Assembly: GCA_026713545.1 (NCBI GenBank)
Contig: JAPOOG010000045.1
Coordinates: forward strand, 29,316 to 93,315
Reading direction: 5' to 3'
DNA length: 64,000 nucleotides
DNA from: Bryobacterales bacterium
GTDB lineage: Bacteria; Acidobacteriota; Terriglobia; Bryobacterales; UBA6623
Shown: one piece after another, positions 54,739 to 61,755 of the stretch
Numbering within the stretch: position 1 is the stretch's first letter
Layout of the letters: every line of letters begins with the position of its first letter
The notes under the pieces: model-generated
The model's database searches: none
Told to the model about the DNA's origin: nothing
What the model saw: only the letters and a program-made list of their open reading frames with translations
Translations under genes and position numbers: made by a program

Positions 54739-55123
54739 TGCATGAAGAGTAGCAGTCCCGCTCCGCCCGGCAAGCGCCTTGCAACGATTTCTCGGCGAAC
54801 AGGCTCAGGAACAGGAATTCGAACAGAGATGGAAACTCTACATCTTGTAGCTGCCAGAGATTCCGATGCATATCTCTTGTAAGGTATTGATAATTAGGGC
54901 CTTATATCTTCATAGCGGTATTGGTTCCCTGGTTGAGCCCTTCGTTCTGAATTCGACGTAATCGGAGGGCCGCCACCGTCCACGACCGAAGCAAATCGGA
55001 ATCCTCTTTCACTTGACACCGTCGCGGCGACGCTGCTGACCGCAGCACGTTGGCGCAGAACCGAGAAGCACGCCCATGAGAGCCAAAAGACACCGGACGG
55101 ATCCCGCGTGGCTCCACCAAACC
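54739..55123. other. Intergenic stretch, no gene seen
   Basis: 385 bp, lower in GC near 54830-54910 than the surroundings, which may mark an insertion boundary. No supported gene or RNA. Confidence 0.45.
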
Positions 55124-55882
55124 CTATTTGAACCTGCGAGCCGCCTCCCGCAACTCGATGATTCGCTTCACCTTTTCCATCGTCGGTTTGTACCCGAGTT
55201 TCTGAAGGAAGTCGCTGGCGGCGCCATGATCGGTGATACGTAGATTACCGCTAGGATCGATGAACGAGTCGATATACTGCACGGCTTCGACAAGCTGTTT
55301 GACGTAGGAAACGAACGCACGCGTTCTTGGTCGGATAACGATATCGTTCGCGATGCTCGAGTCCAGCAAGCGTTCGCTGATAACGTTCAGAATGGCATGT
55401 ACTGCATCTAATGCAGTCTCAACTTGGCGCAGGTTGGCGGGGGCAAGTGGTTCGGCGTTGGGCGATATCGCTTGAGTCAGGTCCCTATGGCTGATGCGCT
55501 GGTTCCTCCAGTCACGAGCGAATCCTGCGGCATCAACTGCAACGCCGACCAGCCGCCGTACTTCTTTGCACAACTCCGGGTCCGTGCAGAAGTCGGGCAG
55601 TCCCTGGACGGTGAGGTTGGCTTTGCCGGCGGTACGAATGGGGTCTGTGAGCCTCGTCACCCGCAGCATTAGGTCGTCCCAGAAGATGTGTTGAATATCC
55701 CAAAGGAATCCGCCGCCGCTGATGGAGTTCAGGAGTTCAACATCCTCGGCGTTGCTGAACAACTCCCTGAACTCCTTGGTTCTCATCAAGCCCCAGGCCC
55801 AGTCATTCCGCAAACCATGAAATACTGCGCCGAACTCCTCCCCGAGCTTGTTCTGGTATTCCTGCTTAAGCTTGTCGCTCAT
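55124..55882 (-). CDS. HEPN-domain protein, AbiU2-like
   Basis: 252 aa, all helical. The segment RDWRNQRISHRDLTQAI carries the HEPN R-x(4-6)-H motif (R126 to H132), the metal-independent RNase site of the superfamily. The surrounding pattern, with FWDDLMLRVTRLTDP before it, resembles AbiU2-type abortive-infection proteins; the match is by motif and layout only. Its ATG at 55882 overlaps the stop codon of the remnant MmeI-type restriction gene in an ATGA, so the two were translated as a unit. A role in phage defence is likely, inferred from family and context. Confidence 0.75.
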   Translation of the reverse strand: MSDKLKQEYQNKLGEEFGAVFHGLRNDWAWGLMRTKEFRELFSNAEDVELLNSISGGGFLWDIQHIFWDDLMLRVTRLTDPIRTAGKANLTVQGLPDFCTDPELCKEVRRLVGVAVDAAGFARDWRNQRISHRDLTQAISPNAEPLAPANLRQVETALDAVHAILNVISERLLDSSIANDIVIRPRTRAFVSYVKQLVEAVQYIDSFIDPSGNLRITDHGAASDFLQKLGYKPTMEKVKRIIELREAARRFK

Positions 55883-56304
55883 TTCGATCCTGTGTTGAGT
55901 GCCAGCAACTCGCGGAGTGCGTCGTCGTCAAAGATGTCCGCAGGCTAACCGTAGGCGGAAGCGACGGCGGCGCAGAACCGCGCCATGTCGGAGATGATCA
56001 ACAGCGGTGGGTTCTCCAGAGCCAGCGCATACTGGCGGAGTTGTTCGAATGCGGCGTCGAGATCCTTGCGCTTGCCCTTGTATTCCGAGGCGAAGTGATG
56101 GCGTTTCCAGACATCCGCCCAGCCGTCGTCGCCGGTGTCGGTGCGAGCACCGCGCTCAAAGCAGTATTGGTCGCCGGTCGGGTCGGCTTCGGCAGGGGGC
56201 GGTTTGCCCAGCAGCCGGCAGAGGTCGATGAAGTGCTCTTGGGCCGCCGAGCGCTCCTTGAGCGTGGAGGCGCGCCACTTGGAGATGAACTCGTGCGGAG
56301 TCAC
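55879..56304 (-). pseudogene. MmeI-type restriction gene collapsed by an internal deletion
   Basis: Residues 1 to about 108 match the N-terminal nuclease region of MmeI/BREX-PglX-like class I enzymes: MTPHEFISKWRASTLKERSA, CRLLGKPPPAEADPTGD and the PD-(D/E)xK triad D64-x9-E74-x-K76 in DVWKRHHFASEYKGK. The sequence then jumps to the family's C-terminus (CAAVASAYG, then PADIFDDDALRELLALN), with a TAG where the family has the Trp of SAYGWPAD. The tail frame ends in TGA at 55879-55881, overlapping the HEPN gene start. About 800 residues, including the methyltransferase, are missing. Confidence 0.8.
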
Positions 56305-56452
56305 AGGCGTATACAGGCCAGTCCATCAGGACGACCAGCCGCCACGCAAAATGGAGAATGGCAGTGTCTGGGGTCGGCGTGGTGGCTCCAAGCGCTCGGT
56401 GCAAGCACGCACGATTTGTAGTTCTTCGACCACCTCCACAACTCTGCAATAT

Positions 56453-56512
56453 CTCGCAACTCGTAAATTATGATACGCCTTACACACCTTTTGATTTGAT
56501 GGGACTTATGCG
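56453..56512 (+). repeat. Direct repeat, left copy
   Basis: About 60 bp beginning TCGCAACTCGTAAATTATGATACGCC and containing TTGATTTGATGGGACTT (segments given as short words). It is about 75% identical by eye to 56843-56902 and lies in the same orientation, bounding the sulfite-oxidase relic. Confidence 0.55.
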
Positions 56513-56824
56513 ATGCTCCCTCAGCAAGTGCATCGGGGTTTCCACAACGCCCGGCACCGCGTCGTGGACAATCAGCCGCGGGTCTTTGCCTACGGCGGCA
56601 AGGAATGGCTGGCGGGTTCTGCGCGAAGGCAGGCAAGCTCGCCACCGGGAGGATTCGACCGGCAATCGGTGCCCTGCCCAATCTCCGCAGGAACTCTTTC
56701 CGGCCAAGCTGCGCCGAAGTCCCTCTGAGGTGAGAAGTCTCGGAACCCCCGGCTGTTTCGATGGCCGATCGACAAAACCCGGACTTCGTGGACGCGCCAA
56801 AGCGCGTGGATTATATCACCCGCT
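56506..56824 (-). pseudogene. Decayed 5' end of a sulfite-oxidase-like gene
   Basis: About 85% identical over 319 bp to 53699-54017, which covers the first 93 or so codons of the intact gene plus 21 bp of leader. The frame begins MARPRSPGFVDRPSKQP and contains FLAAVGKDPRLIVHDAVPGV and HLLREHR, as in the intact copy, but small insertions shift the Tat region out of frame and nothing after residue 100 exists. It lies between the two direct repeats. Confidence 0.8.
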
Positions 56825-56842
56825 CTTCCTGTGGCTCGTGTC

Positions 56843-56902
56843 TCACAACTCGTAATTAACGATACGCCTCGCATAACTTGCGATTTGACGGGATTTAGAC
56901 GA
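56843..56902 (+). repeat. Direct repeat, right copy
   Basis: Begins TCACAACTCGTAATTAACGA and continues TACGCCTCGCATAACTTGCG, GATTTGACGGGATTTAGACGA; matches 56453-56512 in the same orientation. Confidence 0.55.
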
Positions 56903-56957
56903 TACAGTATGTTTGTCCTGGACATTATGGAGTCGCGGTAGGGCGGAAAGCATCGTG

Positions 56958-57030
56958 ACGCCCGCGTCCACGACAACCCGGTTGATCGTCGGCTACGCCC
57001 GAGTGTCCACCCGGCAAAACACCCTGTACC
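56958..57030 (+). pseudogene. Serine-recombinase N-terminal scrap
   Basis: In the frame of the following gene this encodes RLIVGYARVSTRQN, the beginning of the resolvase/invertase catalytic domain (YARVST with the nucleophile Ser). Nothing else of a recombinase is present. It lies just beyond the right direct repeat, so a mobile element may have left it. Confidence 0.6.
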
Positions 57031-57083
57031 GATTTCTCGACGAACTACGTCTTTACATCGATCGGCGACGGATTCACCGAGCC

Positions 57084-58619
57084 TTGACTCTCCAACGCCA
57101 TATCCCTGCGGCACTGGCCGTTTTGCTGCTGCTTGCGGCGGCGATCCCCATGCACGCGCAGCCGTTGCCGGGACCTCGCTACCCGGGACCTCTGCCGGTT
57201 CCCGACCCCAGTGGCGGACGTGTCCCGACAACACGCGCTCCCAGGCCGTATCCGCCGTTCCCCGACAGCGGCCGAACAACCTCAAGGAGGGTTCCCGCGC
57301 CCGACATGCCGCCTTACGGCGGTCCCCGGATCCACTACGGAACCGTGGACGAGATCGCGGAAAAGCGGCTCGTCATCGTCACCACGGACAAACGCTTCAT
57401 TACGTTCGACCTCTTCAAGGAAACCGAGGTCTGGCGCAAAGACGAACAGGTCAAGCTGGCGGACCTTCATGAGGGCGACACGGTCCGCGTGGAAGCGGAC
57501 CGCTCCCCCCAAGGCTTCCTGAGCGCGACGCGCATTTTCATCGACGACCCTCCCATAGCTGAAGGCGAAGAAGCTCCTCAACCGGCTGACGATTCCGAAG
57601 CGGATTCGTCACAACCCGGAGATCGCCCTACGATTCGGACCGGCGCCGACACCTCGGACTATTCCGATCCGCCGCCCAGGGAACACATACCCGTCGACAG
57701 CGACGACCCCGGTCCGCCCGTCCTCCGCCGCAAGACCAGGGAGGAGGCGGCTCGCATCCAGAGAGAGCGAGCGGCCAGAGCAGCTGTTCCGCCATCGCAA
57801 TTCCCACCGGCTCCCGGCGAGGGCGTCGAAACTTTCGACGTGAACACCGATCCTCCGCCGCCCGATCCGCTCATCGAGAAGGCCCGCGCCCAAGCGGAAG
57901 CCTTTACGGACAATCTGCCGAACTTTATCTGCCGTCAACTCGTCTCGCGGTTCGAGAGTCAGACCAAGCCCGCGGACTGGATGGCGCTCGACATCGTTGA
58001 GTCCGAGGTCGCTATCGAGAACGGCATCGAGTCGTACCATTCCATCAAGGTCAACGGCAAGCTCCTCAAGAAGCAGGAAATGAGCGCGGTCGAGGGCGGA
58101 ACGTGGTCCACCGGAGAGTTCGGAACGGTTCTGAGAAACATCTTCGAGCCATGGTCCCTGACCAGCTTCAAGTTCCGGAAGACCGACACCTCAACCAGGC
58201 CCAAGAGCAAGGTCTACTGGTTCCACGTCGAGCAATCGCGCTCGAATTGGGAGGCTCGTATCGCATCGGTGTCGTATCTGCCCGAGTACCGGGGCGCTAT
58301 CTGGATCGACGAGGAAACCGCGCGCGTTCTCCGCATCGAGATGGAGGCCATGAACTTGCCGCTGAGCTTCCCCGCCGACACCCTGGAGATCAACATCGAA
58401 TACGGTCTGGTCCGTATCGGCGGACAAGAGTACCTTCTCCCCGTCCACTCCGAAAACCTTTCGTGCATGAGGGGCGAGTTGCGCTGCAACTGGAACCGGA
58501 TCGACTTCCGCAACTACCGCAAATTCTCTGCCGAGTCCACCATCTTCCAAACCGATTCCGACATCGACTTCGACAACAAGGAAGCCCCCGATCCCCAGCC
58601 GGAACCCGAAAACCGGTAA
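57084..58619 (+). CDS. Secreted protein of unknown function
   Basis: About 511 aa if translation starts at the TTG at 57084 (MTLQRHIPAALAVLLLLAAA), which gives a normal signal peptide; the frame stays open back to 56913 through the resolvase scrap, so a longer chimaeric product cannot be excluded. The mature N-terminus is Pro-rich. It is followed by a small beta-barrel-like domain (HYGTVDEIAEKRLVIVTTDK, KLADLHEGDTVRVEADR), a Pro/Asp linker, and a C-terminal domain of about 250 residues with NLPNFICRQLVSRFESQ, KVYWFHVEQSR and IWIDEETARVLRIEMEA, a type often seen in acidobacterial secreted proteins. No function known. Confidence 0.75.
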   Translation: MTLQRHIPAALAVLLLLAAAIPMHAQPLPGPRYPGPLPVPDPSGGRVPTTRAPRPYPPFPDSGRTTSRRVPAPDMPPYGGPRIHYGTVDEIAEKRLVIVTTDKRFITFDLFKETEVWRKDEQVKLADLHEGDTVRVEADRSPQGFLSATRIFIDDPPIAEGEEAPQPADDSEADSSQPGDRPTIRTGADTSDYSDPPPREHIPVDSDDPGPPVLRRKTREEAARIQRERAARAAVPPSQFPPAPGEGVETFDVNTDPPPPDPLIEKARAQAEAFTDNLPNFICRQLVSRFESQTKPADWMALDIVESEVAIENGIESYHSIKVNGKLLKKQEMSAVEGGTWSTGEFGTVLRNIFEPWSLTSFKFRKTDTSTRPKSKVYWFHVEQSRSNWEARIASVSYLPEYRGAIWIDEETARVLRIEMEAMNLPLSFPADTLEINIEYGLVRIGGQEYLLPVHSENLSCMRGELRCNWNRIDFRNYRKFSAESTIFQTDSDIDFDNKEAPDPQPEPENR

Positions 58620-58655
58620 CGATCCGCCCGCGCCAGCAACACGCTTTGTAAGGTT

Positions 58656-58763
58656 TTCGCGAATCACGAGACACGAATCACGAATCACGGGGTTTTTGGT
58701 ACTGAAGCCCTTCAGTCTTTTTTTTCCGCCCCGGCCTGCTTAGCATGAGGACAGCGAGGCGGA
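58656..58763 (+). repeat. Composite repeat with terminator-like hairpin, copy 2
   Basis: An array CGAATCACGAGACACGAATC then ACGAATCACGG (58656-58690) is followed by the hairpin and T-tract GGTACTGAAGCCCTTCAGTC plus eight T (58698-58726), and then CGCCCCGGCCTGCTTAGCATG and AGCGAGGCGG, as in copy 1. The 316-bp gap from 58620 to the tRNA has no other recognised feature. Confidence 0.65.
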
Positions 58764-58935
58764 AATCATGGAGATGCGACGAGGGGGACCTCCGTAGTAC
58801 CCCTTCGTATGGAGGTGAAGGGAGCCGGGGAAGGGAAACCGACACGAAAAGCTCGGCCCTCTACATCGTCAGAGCGCCGCCCAGGCTTGACACAGGCCCC
58901 ACAAGGGACTCAAAGTAAAAGCATTACTGGCCCAT

Positions 58936-59012
58936 GCTGGCGTAGCTCAGTCGGTTAGAGCGCCTGATTGTGGATCAGGAGGTCGGAGGTTCGAACCCCC
59001 CCGCCAGTACCA
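58936..59012 (+). tRNA. tRNA-His (anticodon GTG)
   Basis: A 77-nt cloverleaf including an encoded CCA. The acceptor stem is GCTGGCG/CGCCAGT (one G-T pair), the D arm begins GCTCAGTCGGTTAGAGC, and the anticodon arm is CCTGA-TTGTGGA-TCAGG with GTG at 34-36. The T stem GGAGG/CCCCC has one A-C mismatch. The discriminator base is A and the base before position 1 is T, so the G(-1):C73 pair typical of bacterial tRNA-His is not encoded. It may be made afterwards, or the synthetase may use other elements. Confidence 0.9.
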
Positions 59013-59043
59013 CTTCATGCAGTGTGTTTTCAGCACCCGTCTG

Positions 59044-60261
59044 CTATCCGGTCAGTCCCAGGACGCGGGCCAGTTGCATCAGCGACAGCCCCGAGATCAC
59101 CACTACGACGATGGCGCCCAGGGCGTTGGCAAGTCGTGAGTTGCGGTAGGTGCCCATGATCTTGGTCCTGTTGACGACAATCAGCAGCAGGATCAGTGTC
59201 AGCGGCAGCACGACGGCGTTTCCCGCCTGCGCCAGCAGGATGACCCTGTAGGGCGCGCCGCCGAGCGTGACCGCGCAGACCACGCCGGTCACGAGCACGA
59301 AGCCCCAGAGCATCCGGAACCGGCCGCTCCGAAGGTCCGGCGGCCAGCCGAGTGCGCCGCTGACCGCATACGCGGCGGCGAGCGGGGCGGTGATGGCCGA
59401 GGTCAGCCCGGCGGCGAAAAGCCCGAGGCCGAAAAACACGGGTGCGGCACGCCCGAGGATCGGGGACAATTGCTCTGCGACGGCGGCGGCGTTGGCCTCT
59501 TCCGCGCCCTGGCCGAGGAGAGGCGAGGCGGCGACGATGACCGACGCCGTGATGAGGCCGCCGAGGGCCACTGCGAACACCGTGTCCCAGCGGCTTTCCC
59601 GAAGATTCTCGTCGTTGCGGCCGGCGTCGGGCCAGCGCTCCAGTACGGTGCTGGCGTGCAGGAACAGGTTGTAGGAAACGAAGGTCGTGCCGATGAGCGC
59701 CAGGACGGTCAGCAGAGAGCCGGGCGGCAGGCGGGGGACCAATAGCCCGGCAATCAGGTCGCCGAGGTCTGGGGCGGTGAGCACGGCGACCGCGCAGAAC
59801 ACGAGGCTCATGAGCCCGACCAGCCCGACCGTCGTATTCTGGATCGTCCGATAGGTCCCGGTCATCAACAGCCCGGCGGCCAGCAAGCCGATGCCGAGCG
59901 CCAGCAGCTCCGTCGGCTGCCCTGACAGCAGGTTCAGGCCCAGCGCCGCCCCGATCAGGTTGCCGGTCTGGAACGCGGCGTTGCCCAACAGGATCGTCCC
60001 CGCAATCAGACCGAGCGCGCCCACTCGGACCCAGCGACTGGCCAGGCTGTCGCGGATGGCTTCCGCAAGTCCCCGCCGGCCGGCGAGGCCCACGCGGGCG
60101 GCCATGTCCTGCAGGATGCCGGTGGCGGCCACCGAGAACAGAACGGCCCATAGCAGAGCCACCCCGTAGCCCGCTCCGGCGCGGCTGGCGGTGACAAGCG
60201 TCCCGGGACCGATGAACGCCGCCGTGACCAACAGGCCGGGGCCGAATCGAAACCGCTTCAT
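59044..60261 (-). CDS. Nramp-family transporter with altered metal site
   Basis: 405 aa from the ATG at 60261, with 11 or so hydrophobic helices. The fold is recognised from FRFGPGLLVTAAFIGPGTLV, GATG-like GLLMTGTYRTIQNTTVGLVG and TSAITAPLAAAYAV. In TM1 the canonical D-P-G-N is G-P-G-T, and in TM6 the metal-binding M-P-H-N is V-S-Y-N (TTFVSYNLFLHAS). All main metal ligands of MntH are therefore missing, so this is unlikely to be a manganese transporter; it may carry a different ion or substrate. Its ATG overlaps the TGA of the small upstream gene. Confidence 0.85.
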   Translation of the reverse strand: MKRFRFGPGLLVTAAFIGPGTLVTASRAGAGYGVALLWAVLFSVAATGILQDMAARVGLAGRRGLAEAIRDSLASRWVRVGALGLIAGTILLGNAAFQTGNLIGAALGLNLLSGQPTELLALGIGLLAAGLLMTGTYRTIQNTTVGLVGLMSLVFCAVAVLTAPDLGDLIAGLLVPRLPPGSLLTVLALIGTTFVSYNLFLHASTVLERWPDAGRNDENLRESRWDTVFAVALGGLITASVIVAASPLLGQGAEEANAAAVAEQLSPILGRAAPVFFGLGLFAAGLTSAITAPLAAAYAVSGALGWPPDLRSGRFRMLWGFVLVTGVVCAVTLGGAPYRVILLAQAGNAVVLPLTLILLLIVVNRTKIMGTYRNSRLANALGAIVVVVISGLSLMQLARVLGLTG

Positions 60262-60458
60262 TTCCGCTTCCTCCACCCGGACACCGGCAAGCTCGGCCCT
60301 GCCTTCTCAAGATCCAGCTCGATCCCGAGCACAGCGCTCCGGCGCGCGATGTGCTCATCGTCCGGGAGCCAGGGAGTGAATCCGGACGACTCGTTCCGTT
60401 GGACCGATCGGTACTTTAGAAGCTTCCGTTCCCCTGTATCGATATCGTTTGGGTTCAT
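60258..60458 (-). CDS. 66-aa protein coupled to the Nramp-like gene
   Basis: MNPNDIDTGERKLLKYRSVQ, then RNESSGFTPWLPDDEHIARR and ELDLEKAGPSLPVSGWRKRK: a small, soluble, charged protein with no membrane segment. It ends with an ATGA overlap into the transporter start (TGA at 60258-60260, ATG at 60259-60261), the sign of translational coupling. This context is the main support for it being real. It may regulate or assist the transporter; no family is recognised. Confidence 0.6.
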   Translation of the reverse strand: MNPNDIDTGERKLLKYRSVQRNESSGFTPWLPDDEHIARRSAVLGIELDLEKAGPSLPVSGWRKRK

Positions 60459-60770
60459 GATCGGATCTCACTGCCCGTCTTTCTTTCTGGCTCCGACTGA
60501 TTCATTGCCTCGCCGCCAGGCCTGCACCTTGAACTCATGGCAGCGACGGCATTGTAAACCATCGTGCTACAGGGCAGTTGCCAAGTCGGCCACGAAGAGA
60601 GGCGGATCGTCTTTTGAAAATGGCGTTCGTGAGTGCGGGAGAGTCGAGCTGAGCGCACGGGGATGTGTCGGAAAGGGGCTCCATGCTAGTCTCTGAGCGC
60701 GAAGTCTCTGGGACGGCGAAGCTGCCGCTGTCATCTTCGCGAGCATGCACGGAGCCGAAAGAGATCGCAC
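60459..60770. other. Divergent intergenic region
   Basis: 312 bp between the divergent small gene/Nramp operon and the TfoX-like gene. No hairpin, repeat or gene of note. Confidence 0.45.
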
Positions 60771-61100
60771 ATGGCGAACGGCAAGGCGTTGAGCCAGCGC
60801 ATACGTCCCATTCTCTCGGGGTGGAAAGGAGTGTCCGAGCGGAAGATGTTCGGCGGCGTCTGCTTCATGATCAACGGCAACATGTGTGTCGGGACGTGGA
60901 AGGGGTTGCTCATCGTACGCCTCGACAAGAACAGACAAGACGAGATGCTGGCGAAACCTCACGCGAAGCCGGCTGACATGAACGGACGGGTCATGAGGGG
61001 ATGGGCGCTTGTCGAGCCTGCGGGCATCGAATCCGGGAATGATCTGAGAGCGTGGGTAGACGGGGCCGCGAAGTTTGCCGAATCCCTTCCGCCAAAGTGA
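60771..61100 (+). CDS. TfoX/Sxy N-terminal-domain protein
   Basis: 109 aa. The TfoX N-terminal fold is identified by RKMFGGVCFMINGNMCVGTW near residue 24, followed by GLLIVRLDKNRQDEML and RVMRGWALVEPAGIES. The short single-domain form is widespread and its function is unknown; the full-length TfoX that controls competence has a second domain that is absent here. Its ATG follows a plain leader. Directly downstream lies repeat copy F. Confidence 0.88.
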   Translation: MANGKALSQRIRPILSGWKGVSERKMFGGVCFMINGNMCVGTWKGLLIVRLDKNRQDEMLAKPHAKPADMNGRVMRGWALVEPAGIESGNDLRAWVDGAAKFAESLPPK

Positions 61101-61174
61101 CACTCCCTCTCCGGACCGGTTCTACTGTCTGGCAACCTACGGCGCATTCCTGCTGCTCAGGAGGGTTTTAGCCT

Positions 61175-61347
61175 GTGTTTCTCACCACGTGGCGAGGCGA
61201 AGTGCGTGAGAGGGGCGTCAGGGCGAGGCGCGAGCCGCTTGGCGCGCGCAGGTGTACTTGACAGTACATTGAGCACGGCAAGCAAGCGCAACGAAGTCAT
61301 GGCGGTCGTGTCGTGTGCTTCGACCGTCGGGTGGTGAGAAATGCAGG
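61175..61347 (+). repeat. Intergenic element, copy F (best preserved)
   Basis: About 173 bp. Left end TAGCCTGTGTTTCTCACCAC and right end GTGGTGAGAAATGCAGGTTA are inverted complements with only three or four differences over 20 bp. The inner sequence CGTGGCGAGGCGAAGTGCGT, GAGGCGCGAGCCGCTTGGCG, AGTACATTGAGCACGGCAAG and CAAGCGCAACGAAGTCATGG is shared in order with copy C. It ends at the stop codon of the SxtJ-like gene. It encodes no protein, so if mobile it must be moved by another element. Confidence 0.8.
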
Positions 61348-61755
61348 TTAGAAGAGCCGCTCGTATTGCCGCGCGGACTGGCGAGGTTTGGTGCGGGGGA
61401 TCCAGTAGGTGTCTTCTCGAAGGCCTCGGCGGTGCAAAGGATTGCGGCCGAAGAGCCTCATGATGAGGCCGTACGGCGTGATGAGAAAGAAGAACGTGAT
61501 GCCGAGGATGATGCGGGAGTTGACATAGCCCAGCACGCCGGCGATGCGCATCCAATTGCGGTGGAAGACGAGAGCGCCCGTGCTCCAGGCGAAGCTGATG
61601 ATCAGCAGGGCAACGCCGATGCCGCCGGTCGTGAGGTAGACGGGTGGTCGATCTTTCCACAGGTTCCACGCCGCGATGCCCAGCAAGACCAGGCCCACGG
61701 CCAGCGCCGACTTGCGGGCTTGTTTCGCCTCTTGCCGGGGGGCCGGGCTAGTCAA
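61348..61755 (-). CDS. SxtJ-family membrane protein
   Basis: 135 aa, starting at a TTG (61755) that overlaps the carbamoyltransferase stop by 8 bp. Three hydrophobic segments are seen: SALAVGLVLLGIAAWNLW, TTGGIGVALLIISFAW and SRIILGITFFFLITPYGLI. RLFGRNPLHRRGLREDTYWI and PRTKPRQSARQYERLF at the end are family-typical. SxtJ-like proteins nearly always lie beside NodU-type carbamoyltransferases, in the saxitoxin cluster and many unlinked loci. The function is unknown. Its last codon meets repeat copy F. Confidence 0.88.
   Translation of the reverse strand: MTSPAPRQEAKQARKSALAVGLVLLGIAAWNLWKDRPPVYLTTGGIGVALLIISFAWSTGALVFHRNWMRIAGVLGYVNSRIILGITFFFLITPYGLIMRLFGRNPLHRRGLREDTYWIPRTKPRQSARQYERLF

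Noticed and set aside
58656..58690. CRISPR-like array
   Set aside because: The repeated word is too short and there are no regular spacers or cas genes.
59030..60358. A 442-codon frame on the minus strand overlapping the Nramp-like gene
   Set aside because: Arg/Gly/Pro-rich, no hydrophobic segments, while the alternative frame gives a clean transporter.
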